Below, piece after piece: positions 34,953-43,174 of a DNA stretch of 64,000 nucleotides. The DNA is from Chryseobacterium pennae (lineage in GTDB: Bacteria > Bacteroidota > Bacteroidia > Flavobacteriales > Weeksellaceae). The notes under the pieces are model-generated. The model did not search any database, was not told the DNA's origin, and saw only the letters and a list, made by a program, of their open reading frames with translations. Position 1 is the first letter of the stretch. Each line of letters opens with the position of its first letter. The stretch is taken from the NCBI RefSeq assembly GCF_003385515.1, contig NZ_QNVT01000015.1:1-64000 (forward strand), read 5' to 3'. Made by a program: the position numbers and the translations under genes.

Positions 34953-36839
34953 TTAATCCTGGGACTCTTCCTCATCTTCTTCCTCAGCGGATGAGGAGCC
35001 TTCCCAGTTTTTAGTGTCAAAATTAAGATTATCATAAGCTAACAATTCCTCCTCACGCTGGAGGATTTCTTTTGTGCTGAATAAGGCAATATCATCGTCT
35101 CCTTTTGCCTTTGCCAACTTTCTGATCGAGGCTTTGTCAATAGCCATAAAACGCTGCCCAAGACGTCTGGCTGCATATTTTCTCATTCCGGTTTCATGGA
35201 GTACATCAACAGCCATATCCACAGCTGTTCCCAAAGTTTCCCGGTAAATGTGATTCACTCCATTATTCAGATATTCATAAGCATCAATTCTGTTTTTTGC
35301 TCTTACAAATATTTTTACTGTGGGATAATGCTCACGAACAAGTTCAGCAATGAACATATTGTCATCTGCATCATCCAGACATAATACCAGAATTTCAGCA
35401 TCTTCAATACCTGCCGCCCTTAAAATGGGAATTCTTGTGGCATCACCATAATATACTTTAAAGCCATAGCTTCTCAGAAGTTTTACACGATCCGAATCTC
35501 TATCCAGAACTGTTGCAGATATTTTATTAGCTTTTAAAAGGCGTCCCACAGTACTTCCAAAATGGCCAAACCCTACAATAATAATCTTTTTCTGAATCAC
35601 ATCACTATCCAGAATATTGAAGTCATGTTCTTCTTCGGGAATTTCCTTAATAAACTTGGGTGTAATAAATTTATCATTGATGATCAGGAGAATAGGAGTG
35701 ATGCACATGGTAATCGCTGTGACAGCCATTAGTTGAGCATTCAGTTCCGGGCCCAGAAGATAAAGATCCGAGGCATAATTAATCAGTACAAAAGCAAATT
35801 CCCCCACCTGCGAAAGTGCGAAGGCATAAAAAAGACTTTGTGGAGTATCTATTCTGTAAAACTTTCCAATTGTATACAATACCAAAAACTTCACTGCCAA
35901 TACGGCAAATACAGTACTGAAAATAAATAACGGATCTTTTTGAATGATATTAAAATTGATCGTTGATCCTACACTAACAAAAAATACGGCTAACAATAGC
36001 CCTTTAAAAGGATTGATCTGTGCTTCAAGTTCATGTCGAAATTCGCTGTTGGCCAACATGACTCCGGCAAGAAAGGCTCCTAATGCAGGTGAAAGCCCGA
36101 TAACAATCATCAGTTCAGATACCCCGATAACAAGGAATAGGGAAGAGGCTGTCAATAGCTCTGCCATCCCGGATTTTGAAACATAACGTAAAAAGGGTAC
36201 GAATACATATCGTCCCAATAAGATCAATAATGCAACCCCGAAAATGACTGTACTGGCCTGAAGCCATTCCGGAAGTTTCTGTATCAGGATCTGGATCTCA
36301 TTATCATGATGTTTTGCTTTATAATTGGCAATAATCGGAAGTATAGCCAAAATGGGAATGACCGAAATATCCTGAAATAAAAGGGTAGAGAATGAAGCTT
36401 CACCAGCCGTTGTTTTAAAATTATTCTTTTCCTGTAATGTCTGCAATACAATAGCTGTAGAAGACAACGCAAAACACATTGCAACTGCAATAGCCTTATC
36501 TATTCTCCAGCCTACACTGATGAATACAAGAAATAATAATAAAATGGTCAGAAGCATCTGAGTGAGCCCAAGTCCCATGATTTTCTTCCTCATTTCCCAG
36601 AACTTTCGCGGTTCCAACTCCAGACCAACGATAAATAAAAGCATAATAACTCCAAACTCACTGGCATGCATAATGTCATTGACATTATTTCCGGTAAGCC
36701 TGAGGACATAAGGACCAATGATGATCCCTCCCAAAATATAACCAATTACTGAACTCAATCCCAATTTTCTGGCCAGTGGAACCATGATAATAGCTACACC
36801 CAGAAAAAGTAATGTGTTCATCGCTAAGCTGGACTCCAT
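34953..36839 (-). CDS. CPA2-family potassium/proton antiporter, KefC-like
   Basis: The 628-residue protein has a CPA2 antiporter domain (about residues 1-390, 12-13 membrane segments, with the ALSSTAIVLQTLQE and LGAFLAGVMLANSEF motifs) and a cytosolic RCK/TrkA-N domain (about 415-530, IIIVGFGHFGSTVGRLL, LDRDSDRVKLLRSYG, VYYGDATR). The tail is acidic. Such systems release K+ in exchange for protons when electrophiles or oxidants appear. The quinone-oxidoreductase-like gene 3 bp upstream encodes a KefF-like partner. In the E. coli KefC Rossmann loop the sequence is GFGRFG; here the Arg is His, see findings. Confidence 0.9.
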   Translation of the reverse strand: MESSLAMNTLLFLGVAIIMVPLARKLGLSSVIGYILGGIIIGPYVLRLTGNNVNDIMHASEFGVIMLLFIVGLELEPRKFWEMRKKIMGLGLTQMLLTILLLFLVFISVGWRIDKAIAVAMCFALSSTAIVLQTLQEKNNFKTTAGEASFSTLLFQDISVIPILAILPIIANYKAKHHDNEIQILIQKLPEWLQASTVIFGVALLILLGRYVFVPFLRYVSKSGMAELLTASSLFLVIGVSELMIVIGLSPALGAFLAGVMLANSEFRHELEAQINPFKGLLLAVFFVSVGSTINFNIIQKDPLFIFSTVFAVLAVKFLVLYTIGKFYRIDTPQSLFYAFALSQVGEFAFVLINYASDLYLLGPELNAQLMAVTAITMCITPILLIINDKFITPKFIKEIPEEEHDFNILDSDVIQKKIIIVGFGHFGSTVGRLLKANKISATVLDRDSDRVKLLRSYGFKVYYGDATRIPILRAAGIEDAEILVLCLDDADDNMFIAELVREHYPTVKIFVRAKNRIDAYEYLNNGVNHIYRETLGTAVDMAVDVLHETGMRKYAARRLGQRFMAIDKASIRKLAKAKGDDDIALFSTKEILQREEELLAYDNLNFDTKNWEGSSSAEEEDEEESQD

Positions 36840-36842
36840 ATA

Positions 36843-37364
36843 TTATTGATTGAGCAGTTCTGTAAACTCTTTTTTATGTAGAATAATTTCTTTTTTAGAC
36901 AACTTGTTGGCTTCGTAAACAATCTTGATGTGTTTAATGTCAGCCTTGAAGACCTTTAAGGAAACAATCAGTCCGCTGATCAGTTCATCAATGGTATATT
37001 GATAGGTTCCGGATTTACTGAAAGATCTTTCCTTTCCGCCAGTGGTGATCAGGATATAAACTTCTTTATTTTCAAGAGGATTTTCTTTCCCGGGCAATAA
37101 CCAGTCACGATCGAAAACTTCATCAATCCATAATCTTAACAGAGGAGGCATTCCGAACCAAATGAGAGGAAACTGAAAAACAAAGCGGTCATAGTGGGCT
37201 AACCGTTTTCTTTCCCTGAAGGCAGCAATATGGAAGTCAGGATATTCTTCATAAAGATCACGTAAGGTATAATGCTGGTGACGAACGTAGAAATTGATGA
37301 GCTCTACATTCGAATTGGAGTGCTCCAGATAAGGGTGTGCAAATACTACCAGCGTCTTCTTCAT
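36843..37364 (-). CDS. KefF-like NAD(P)H-dependent flavin oxidoreductase
   Basis: The 173-residue protein belongs to the KefF/MdaB/NQO1 flavodoxin-like family. Visible motifs are LVVFAHPYLEHSNSN at the start, the substrate loop DRFVFQFPLIWFGMPPLLR near residue 65 and the LITTGG segment near 108. KefF binds the KefC antiporter and is needed for its full activity, and it also reduces quinones. The gene lies 3 bp before the antiporter gene in the same direction, which supports that pairing. The gene is the first of the two-gene operon. Confidence 0.9.
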   Translation of the reverse strand: MKKTLVVFAHPYLEHSNSNVELINFYVRHQHYTLRDLYEEYPDFHIAAFRERKRLAHYDRFVFQFPLIWFGMPPLLRLWIDEVFDRDWLLPGKENPLENKEVYILITTGGKERSFSKSGTYQYTIDELISGLIVSLKVFKADIKHIKIVYEANKLSKKEIILHKKEFTELLNQ

Positions 37365-37504
37365 AATCCTGTTTTCAGTAAATATAGTAAAAAAATATTG
37401 AATAAAAGGCAGGTTTTATGATGATTTATTAATTTTTTAATATGTGAAAGTCAATTTAGTGTTAATTAAAATCAAAGAAATGCTGTTATTTCAAGTTTTT
37501 AAAT

Positions 37505-37530
37505 AAAAAATCAGGTCCTTAAGACCTGAT
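37505..37530 (-). terminator. Terminator of the LemA-TPM operon
   Basis: ATCAGGTC and GACCTGAT form a perfect palindromic stem around CTTAA; the minus-strand side runs into TTTTTTATTT. It ends the three-gene LemA unit. Confidence 0.88.
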
Positions 37531-37561
37531 CTGTTTATAAATGATTATAATTCTTGTAAGA

Positions 37562-38380
37562 TTACCATCCTCCGGATGCACCACCGCCTCCAAAACTTCC
37601 GCCACCGCCGAAGCCTCCAAAGCCACCGCCGCTGCCACCGGAACTTCCGCCACCAAAGCCTCCGCCACCAAAACCACCAGGGAATGGGAAGAACCCACCA
37701 GGATAATTTCTGCGTCCTCTTCGGGTGATGATCACATCATCATCATCGGAATTTCCGCCTCCGCCACGGCCACCACCTCGGTTACCGAAGAGAATAGCAA
37801 TGATGATAAAAATAACAAAGGCGATAATAAGGACCTTAAGTGCACTGCCATCACCGGAAGGTGCCGTTGTAAGAGCTGGTTTAAATTTACCCTGAACAGC
37901 TTCCATAATAGCTGAGGTACCACGGTTGATACCTTCATACCAAAGTCCTTTTTTGAAATTGGGAGTAACAATGTAATCCAGGATCTGTCCTGCAACAGAA
38001 GCCGTAAGATATTGTTCCACAGCTCGCCCTTGTTGGATAGACATGGTATGATCTTCAGTCGCGATCAGGAAAACAACCCCGTTATCCACTCCTTTCTTTC
38101 CGATCTTCCATTGCTGGCCAAACTTGGTGGCTAAAAAATTGACATCCTCGCCTTTGGTAGACTTGATGATTACCACTTCAATTTCTGTGGAAGTGGAGTC
38201 TGCAAATTTGATCAGTTTATTGTTAAGCTCATCTTTTTCTTGTTGGGAAAGAATTCCGGCTTCATCAAAAACCGGGTATAAAACTGCAGGTTTTTGAGGA
38301 ATGGTATATTGTGCTGATACAAAGGTGTAAAAGCAGATCAGTAAAAATGAAAATACTATTTTAGGAGAATGTAATTTCAT
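37562..38380 (-). CDS. TPM-domain membrane protein with Gly-rich tail
   Basis: The 272-residue product has a signal peptide (about 1-23), a TPM (TLP18.3/Psb32/MOLO-1) domain at about 35-165 (VFDEAGILSQQEKDELN, TSTEIEVVIIKS, DNGVVFLIATEDH), one membrane segment near 185-205, and a Gly-rich tail of about 60 residues ending GGASGGW. The layout matches the YgcG-type proteins that occur with LemA. It is the third gene of a LemA-TPM-TPM unit and its 5' end overlaps the previous gene by 20 bp. The role of LemA/TPM clusters is not settled; envelope stress or membrane-protein quality control has been proposed. Confidence 0.88.
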   Translation of the reverse strand: MKLHSPKIVFSFLLICFYTFVSAQYTIPQKPAVLYPVFDEAGILSQQEKDELNNKLIKFADSTSTEIEVVIIKSTKGEDVNFLATKFGQQWKIGKKGVDNGVVFLIATEDHTMSIQQGRAVEQYLTASVAGQILDYIVTPNFKKGLWYEGINRGTSAIMEAVQGKFKPALTTAPSGDGSALKVLIIAFVIFIIIAILFGNRGGGRGGGGNSDDDDVIITRRGRRNYPGGFFPFPGGFGGGGFGGGSSGGSGGGFGGFGGGGSFGGGGASGGW

Positions 38381-38789
38381 TTGGAAGTTGGTTTGGGTTT
38401 TCTCCTTCTACAGGAAAATATTTTTTAAGTTCAAGGCCTGTTTCCAGAATAGCACTTTTCAATGCCTTATAATAATTTCCCTTGGCAAATTCAGTAGTGA
38501 TATAGTCATGCAGATGGTCCCAATAAGATTGGTTTACTTTTTCATGAATACCTACATCTCCGATAATGGTGAGGTATTTCTGTTCAAAATTAACATGAAA
38601 AAGCACCGCATTCCTATCAGTAGTTTTATCCATACACAGTTCCTTGAAAACTTCAAATGCTGTTTTGGCATCACGGTTTTCCGTATTAGAGTCAATATGT
38701 ACTCTGATCTCCCCTGTAGAATGGTCTTCTGCTGACTGAATCGCTTCCACAAGGGAAGCGATCTGTTGATTTGTTAGGAAATTGCTCAT
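38361..38789 (-). CDS. TPM-domain protein, soluble
   Basis: A 142-residue single TPM domain without a signal peptide: LVEAIQSAEDHSTGEIRVHID near the start, AVLFHVNFEQKYLTIIGD in the middle, and a C-terminal helix. It is predicted to be cytoplasmic, unlike its downstream neighbour, with which it overlaps by 20 bp. The lemA gene ends 2 bp upstream. The tight spacing shows that the three proteins are made together. Confidence 0.88.
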   Translation of the reverse strand: MSNFLTNQQIASLVEAIQSAEDHSTGEIRVHIDSNTENRDAKTAFEVFKELCMDKTTDRNAVLFHVNFEQKYLTIIGDVGIHEKVNQSYWDHLHDYITTEFAKGNYYKALKSAILETGLELKKYFPVEGENPNQLPNEITFS

Positions 38790-38791
38790 TA

Positions 38792-39397
38792 TTATTTGAA
38801 TACTTCAGGGGCTTTCTGAGCTCCTGCTTCAGCTTTGAAATAAGGTTTTTCTTTAAAGTTCGTGAAATTCGCCAGAATATTATTCGGGAAAGTCTTGATA
38901 GAAGTGTTATAATCCTGAGCAGCTTCGTTATAGTAAACTGTTTCTGTTCTGATACTGTTTTCTATTGCGGTATATTCTCTTTGGAAGTTAATATACTGCT
39001 GGTCTGCTTTTAAGTTAGGATAAGATTCCACTACAGCCATCAATCGGCTTAAAGCTCCTGATAATTCTCCCTGTGCTGCCTGAAACTTTGCAATATCCGC
39101 TTCTGTCATATTGGTAGGATCTACATTGATGGAAGTTGCTTTAGAACGTGCTTCCACAACTTGTGTTAATGTTTCCTGCTCAAATTTTGAATACGATTTT
39201 ACAGTTCTTTCCAGATTAGGAATAAGATTCGCTCTTTTCTGGTATACAGTCTCTATATTAGACCATTTCGTGTTTACGGTCTGTTCTTTGGCTACAAAGC
39301 TGTTATACCCGCTTTTTCCCCAGAAGAATAGGACAGCAACAATAATAAGGAGGGCGATACCAATTGTTCCAGCGCCCAGACATCCTTTATTTTTCAT
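38792..39397 (-). CDS. lemA: LemA-family membrane protein
   Basis: The 201-residue protein has one N-terminal membrane anchor (GTIGIALLIIVAVLFFWG, about 10-27) and a helical-bundle LemA domain: NSFVAKEQTVNTKWSNIE, YQKRANLIPNLERTVK, and the AAQDYNTSIKTFPNNILA segment near 160. This N-in topology with an outer helical domain is standard. It is the first gene of the LemA-TPM-TPM operon. Confidence 0.93.
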   Translation of the reverse strand: MKNKGCLGAGTIGIALLIIVAVLFFWGKSGYNSFVAKEQTVNTKWSNIETVYQKRANLIPNLERTVKSYSKFEQETLTQVVEARSKATSINVDPTNMTEADIAKFQAAQGELSGALSRLMAVVESYPNLKADQQYINFQREYTAIENSIRTETVYYNEAAQDYNTSIKTFPNNILANFTNFKEKPYFKAEAGAQKAPEVFK

Positions 39398-39472
39398 AGT
39401 TTATTTTTTTTAATTTTTTGTGCTAATCAAATATACAAATTATGTGCTAATTTTGTAGAAAATTATATTTGA

Positions 39473-39970
39473 ATGACAACAATAGTGGTAGCTATGGGAG
39501 AGAAGAATGAAATTGGTTTTGAAAACCAGTTGCTTTGGCATCTTCCAAAAGATTTAAAACATTTTAAAGAGATTACTTCAGAACATCCTATAATTATGGG
39601 TAGAAAAACATATGAGAGTATCGGAAAACCACTTCCTAACCGTACCAATATTGTTGTTTCGAGAAAAAAAAACTGGTTTGAAGAGGGAATTCTTATTGTA
39701 GGAAGTATTAAAGAAGCGATTAAGTTTGCTAAAAAGATCGACGAGGAAGTTTTCATCATCGGTGGCGGAAATATCTATGAACAAACCATAGATATTGTGG
39801 ATAAACTTGAAGTTACTCTCGTAAAAGCTGATCTTGAAGCTGATACATTTTTCCCGAAAATCGATGAGAAAATCTGGAAAAAAACAAATGAAATCTGCCA
39901 TGAAAAAGATGAAAAAAATGGATATGATTTCTGTTTTCAGACATTCGAAAGAATTAATAAAAAAGCTTAA
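39473..39970 (+). CDS. folA: Dihydrofolate reductase
   Basis: The 165-residue protein is a standard chromosomal DHFR, reducing dihydrofolate with NADPH. Visible are the substrate-side AMGEKNEIGFENQLLWHLPK with the acidic active-site Asp in PKDLKHF, the IIMGRKTYESIGKPLP cofactor loop and VFIIGGGNIYEQ near residue 95. No thymidylate synthase gene is adjacent. Two -7-like boxes precede it (39448-39455 and 39464-39471). The second touches the start codon, so the first is the more useful. Confidence 0.95.
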   Translation: MTTIVVAMGEKNEIGFENQLLWHLPKDLKHFKEITSEHPIIMGRKTYESIGKPLPNRTNIVVSRKKNWFEEGILIVGSIKEAIKFAKKIDEEVFIIGGGNIYEQTIDIVDKLEVTLVKADLEADTFFPKIDEKIWKKTNEICHEKDEKNGYDFCFQTFERINKKA

Positions 39971-40060
39971 TTGTCAATAGTTAATTTTTGCTTTGTAAAA
40001 GGAATAGACAATTGCCGGCAGAATTGACAAGCATAATGGATTGACCATTCACCATTGACT
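39971..40060. repeat. Inverted-arm intergenic repeat, GTCAATGGTGAAT type
   Basis: GTCAATAGTTAAT at the left faces ATTGACCATTCACCATTGAC at the right, whose reverse complement opens GTCAATGGTGAAT. Further AATTGACAA pieces lie between. It is an imperfect hairpin built from short related units. Confidence 0.45.
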
Positions 40061-40062
40061 TT

Positions 40063-40094
40063 TTGAACTTTAACCTTTAAATTTATTATCTTTG
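40063..40094 (+). promoter_or_regulatory. Promoter of the 188-residue membrane-protein gene
   Basis: TTG (40063-40065) is followed after 21 nt by TATCTTTG (40087-40094), an excellent match to the Bacteroidetes -33/-7 pattern. The ATG at 40113 lies 18 nt downstream. Confidence 0.7.
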
Positions 40095-40112
40095 CACTTC
40101 TAAAATTTAAAA

Positions 40113-40679
40113 ATGAATAAATACATAAAAATTGCAGTAGCAGCAATTCTTATCCTACTAGGTCTTTATATGATGATTTTCACAAGAAATCTTGGCTGGG
40201 GAATTGTTGTATTTCTTTTGGCGGCAATTCCGATTGCGCTTTTCTTTAAAAACGAGTATATTCTTTTAGCATTCTGGCAGCTGAGAAAGCAAAATATGGA
40301 AAAGGCGGCTGAATGGTTAACCAAAATTACCGATTACCAGACTCAGCTTCATAAAACCCAATATGGATATTTCCATTATTTATTAGGATTGACGCAAGCT
40401 CAGGATCACCCGACAAAAGTGGAACCTTTAATGAAAAAAGCTCTGGAATACGGTTTGAATATGAAACACGACAGAGCAATGGCAACTTTGAATCTTGCAG
40501 CATCTGCGATCTCTAAAGGAAGAAAGCAGGAAGGACAAAAACTGTTAGAAGAAGCTAAAAGGCTGGATAGTGCTGGAATGATGACCGATCAGATCAAAAT
40601 GATGAAAGATCAGCTGAAAATGCCAACAATGCAAAAGCATATGCATAATCCTAACATGAGACAGAGAGGTAAGTTCTAA
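40113..40679 (+). CDS. Membrane-anchored TPR-like protein
   Basis: The 188-residue product has two hydrophobic segments at residues 7-25 and 30-50, followed by a soluble helical region with TPR-like pairs (QNMEKAAEWLTKI, YGYFHYLLGLTQA, KVEPLMKKALEYGLNM, AMATLNLAASAISKG). The end is Met/His-rich. I do not recognise a named family. Two N-terminal membrane helices plus a TPR domain are common in Bacteroidetes scaffolding proteins. It has its own promoter and terminator. Confidence 0.65.
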   Translation: MNKYIKIAVAAILILLGLYMMIFTRNLGWGIVVFLLAAIPIALFFKNEYILLAFWQLRKQNMEKAAEWLTKITDYQTQLHKTQYGYFHYLLGLTQAQDHPTKVEPLMKKALEYGLNMKHDRAMATLNLAASAISKGRKQEGQKLLEEAKRLDSAGMMTDQIKMMKDQLKMPTMQKHMHNPNMRQRGKF

Positions 40680-40699
40680 TAAGAAACCACAGATAAAAC

Positions 40700-40728
40700 A
40701 AAAAGCACCTGAATCAGGTGCTTTTTTA
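40700..40728. terminator. Terminator between the TPR-like and TRIC-type genes
   Basis: AAGCACCTGA and TCAGGTGCTT pair around a minimal loop, with T6 on the plus strand and an A4-derived T-run on the minus strand. It can serve both convergent genes. Confidence 0.88.
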
Positions 40729-40745
40729 TGTTTATTAATAAGGAG

Positions 40746-41378
40746 TTACATTTCTGAAGTCTGATCATAGCCATAAAATTTAGGCATCTGCCAATGATAT
40801 TTTACAGCAAAGGTTCGGATGGCAACAATCAGTAAAATTGTAAAGATCTGTATAAAAGTATAGGAAAGTGGAGTATACTTTGTCATTAATAAAAATGCAG
40901 CTCCGCCTACAATACATGCTGTGGCATAGATCTCTTTCCTGAAGATCAGGGGAATCCGGTTGAGCAATATATCACGGATAATTCCGCCAAAACAGCCAGT
41001 AATAGTTCCTAATCCAATGCAAATTAAAGGATGGATACCAACATTGAGTCCTTTCTGAATTCCGATAATGGTAAACAGTCCTAATCCAAAGCTGTCAAAG
41101 ATGAATAAAGTTACCTTAAAGTTTTTTTCAAGGGACTTGAATACCATAGAAATAACACTGGTAATAATAATCAGGGCGCACATCAGAAGATCATGCATCC
41201 AGAATACAGGAATATCCAGTAGAAGATCTCTTACAGTTCCTCCCCCTACAGAAGTGACAAAGGCGATAATCAGAACGCCAAAAGGGTCAAGTCGTTTCTG
41301 CATGGCTGCAAAACTTCCCGACATGGAAAACGCAATGGTTCCAAGTACTTCTATAGCAAAATTGAACTGTTCGTGCAT
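40746..41378 (-). CDS. TRIC-type (UPF0126) membrane channel protein
   Basis: The 210-residue protein has seven predicted membrane segments in two repeats. Each repeat carries the family motif: GGGTVRDLLLDIPVFWM near residue 45 and GCFGGIIRDILLNRIP near 130. Prokaryotic TRIC proteins are trimeric potassium-permeable channels; physiological use is unclear. E. coli YadS is a relative. It is monocistronic and is preceded by a repeat-rich spacer. Confidence 0.88.
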   Translation of the reverse strand: MHEQFNFAIEVLGTIAFSMSGSFAAMQKRLDPFGVLIIAFVTSVGGGTVRDLLLDIPVFWMHDLLMCALIIITSVISMVFKSLEKNFKVTLFIFDSFGLGLFTIIGIQKGLNVGIHPLICIGLGTITGCFGGIIRDILLNRIPLIFRKEIYATACIVGGAAFLLMTKYTPLSYTFIQIFTILLIVAIRTFAVKYHWQMPKFYGYDQTSEM

Positions 41379-41379
41379 A

Positions 41380-41475
41380 TAATTATAAATAATCGTTGAT
41401 AAGTGATTTTCTGCTTAAGCAAATTCTTGGCCATTGTATCAATTATCATCTATCGCTTATCAGTTATAATTTTGT
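41380..41475. repeat. Inverted-arm intergenic repeat, TGATAAGTGAT type
   Basis: The left arm (41380-41410) has AATTATAAATAATCG then TTGATAAGTGAT. The reverse complement of the right arm has AATTATAACTGATAAGCGAT. About 30 nt lie between the arms. It fills the spacer between the TRIC-type gene and coaD. Confidence 0.5.
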
Positions 41476-41940
41476 TTATTTTTCAACTCTCACAGAGTCC
41501 GGAACCATCAGTTCATATTCGCCGCCGTGGGTAATGATCTCCCTTACGATGCTGCTGCTGATGAATGATTTTCCGGAAGAGGTTAATAAGAATACGGTTT
41601 CTAATTTTTTGTGAGCTAATGTCCTGTTCGTATGAGCGATTGCCTTTTCGAATTCAAAATCGGCAGGGTTTCTCAGGCCTCTGATGATATATTGAGCATT
41701 CTTTTCAAAACAGTAATCTACAGTTAAGCCCTCAAATGAGTCTACTTCCACATTGGGGAATTCTGCCACGGAATTCTGAATAAATTCCTTTCTTTTTTCA
41801 AGAGGAAACATATATTTCTTCTGGGAATTCTGCCCGATGGCAATAATTAATTTATCAAATAGCGGTGCCGCTCTTTCTATAATATCGTAATGTCCTAAAG
41901 TGATAGGGTCAAAAGACCCTGGGAAAACAGCAATTTTCAT
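41476..41940 (-). CDS. coaD: Phosphopantetheine adenylyltransferase
   Basis: The product (154 residues from this start) is CoaD, which makes dephospho-CoA from 4'-phosphopantetheine and ATP. It has the nucleotidyltransferase motifs AVFPGSFDPITLGHYD at the start, IIRGLRNPADFEFE near residue 88 and SSSIVREI near 128. The frame is open ten codons further upstream, but family members start at KIAVFPGSFDP, so ATG 41940 is chosen. It lies after ddl on the same strand, with an 88-bp gap holding a weak hairpin. Confidence 0.95.
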   Translation of the reverse strand: MKIAVFPGSFDPITLGHYDIIERAAPLFDKLIIAIGQNSQKKYMFPLEKRKEFIQNSVAEFPNVEVDSFEGLTVDYCFEKNAQYIIRGLRNPADFEFEKAIAHTNRTLAHKKLETVFLLTSSGKSFISSSIVREIITHGGEYELMVPDSVRVEK

Positions 41941-41972
41941 TTTGTATGAGTTATGATTTTGAGTTGTCAATG

Positions 41973-42008
41973 AAGGTTAGAGTTATATTTTAGTCAAACG
42001 CTAACCTT
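41973..42008 (-). terminator. Possible weak hairpin between ddl and coaD
   Basis: AAGGTTAG and CTAACCTT pair across a 20-nt loop. There is no clear T-tract on the minus strand, so it may only attenuate or mark a repeat remnant. Confidence 0.3.
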
Positions 42009-42028
42009 TGCTTTTTAACTTCTACTAT

Positions 42029-43018
42029 CTATTTTCTTTTATTTAAAGCCTTTTCAACTTCATTTCCACAAAGATCCATAATAGAGATTCCATAATGTTT
42101 TGCCTGTTGAGGAAGAATACTGGCAGGAGAGAATCCTGGGTTGGTATTCATTTCAAGCATATAAGGAATGCCGTCCATTAAAATAAATTCACTTCTTGAG
42201 AATCCGCTCATACCAAGAGAATTGTATGCTCTTTTAGCAATTTCTTCCACTCTTTTTGTCGTTTCTTCATCAATTCTTGCTGGAGTAATCTCTTCAGAAG
42301 CGCCTTCATATTTGGCTTCATAGTCGAAGAACTCATTAGTAGGAACAATTTCCGTAATTCCTAAAACGATGGTTTCACCTTTAAAATCGATAACCCCTAC
42401 AGAAACTTCCATTCCGTTTAAGAAACTTTCGATAAGGATTTCGTCGTCTTCTTTGAACGCTGTTTCTGTGGCAGCGATCACTTCAGATTTGTCTTTTACT
42501 TTAGAAATTCCCAGTGAAGATCCGGATTGGTTAGGTTTTACAAAAAGCGGAAGACTTAATTCTTCTACAATTTTATCCACATTGATCTCTTCTCCTTTTC
42601 TTAGATAGATGCTTTTAGCTGAAGGAATTCCGTACTTTGACAATACAGCAAGAGTATCTTTTTTATTAAAAGTAAGGGCGCTCTGGTAAAAATCACAACC
42701 TGTGTATTTTTGACCTATGGCATCCCAATATGCTTGAAGAATACCATTCTCACCCGGTGTTCCGTGGATGATATTGAAGCATACATCAAACTTCAATATT
42801 TCTCCATTATCTGAGGTAACAGAAAAATCTCCTCTGTTGATTGGATATTTTTTATCATTTTCTCCTAAAAAATACCATTCATCTTTAAGGACTACTACTT
42901 TATATACATCATATAGATTTCTGTCCAAAGAATCATAGATCAATTGTCCGCTTTTTAAGGATACAACATATTCATCAGAATAGCCTCCCATTACTACGGC
43001 AATACTTTTTTTATTCAT
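42029..43018 (-). CDS. ddl: D-alanine--D-alanine ligase
   Basis: The product (329 residues) is the ATP-grasp ligase that makes the D-Ala-D-Ala end of peptidoglycan precursors. Motifs are IAVVMGGYSDEYVVSL at the start, NIIHGTPGENG near residue 87, the LFVKPNQSGSSLGISK ATP-binding loop near 150, and MLEMNTNPGFSPASI near 285. An ATG two codons upstream (43024) is possible. A PASTA-domain protein gene is divergent on the other side of a 156-bp spacer, a cell-wall neighbourhood. Confidence 0.95.
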   Translation of the reverse strand: MNKKSIAVVMGGYSDEYVVSLKSGQLIYDSLDRNLYDVYKVVVLKDEWYFLGENDKKYPINRGDFSVTSDNGEILKFDVCFNIIHGTPGENGILQAYWDAIGQKYTGCDFYQSALTFNKKDTLAVLSKYGIPSAKSIYLRKGEEINVDKIVEELSLPLFVKPNQSGSSLGISKVKDKSEVIAATETAFKEDDEILIESFLNGMEVSVGVIDFKGETIVLGITEIVPTNEFFDYEAKYEGASEEITPARIDEETTKRVEEIAKRAYNSLGMSGFSRSEFILMDGIPYMLEMNTNPGFSPASILPQQAKHYGISIMDLCGNEVEKALNKRK

Positions 43019-43140
43019 AACCATATAGTATCAATTGAGGCAAATTTAAACATTTTATGCAATGCAATATGGGAAATCAGGAAATTTTCAAATCAAAAAT
43101 GAATTGTGTTAAATAAAAAGTCCATTCTAAAATTATTAGC

Positions 43141-43148
43141 TATATTTG
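43141..43148 (+). promoter_or_regulatory. -7 box (TATATTTG) for the PASTA-protein gene
   Basis: TATATTTG matches the consensus exactly. An in-frame ATG at 43106 lies upstream of it and so would not be on the transcript; the ATG at 43175 is about 20 nt downstream of the predicted start. Confidence 0.55.
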
Positions 43149-43174
43149 CGGTTATAATTAAAGTATTTTTAAGT

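Noticed and set aside
36843..36850. Possible independent promoter between the KefF-like and KefC-like genes
   Set aside because: The gap is only 3 bp and I see no -7 box at a useful distance inside the end of the first gene.
37562..37760. Short GGN-type tandem repeat as a possible CRISPR or minisatellite
   Set aside because: It encodes the Gly-rich tail of the TPM protein in frame, and the units are irregular, as expected for such tails.
43106..43174. Upstream extension of the PASTA protein
   Set aside because: An exact TATATTTG box lies inside the extension, so the earlier ATG would not be transcribed from it.
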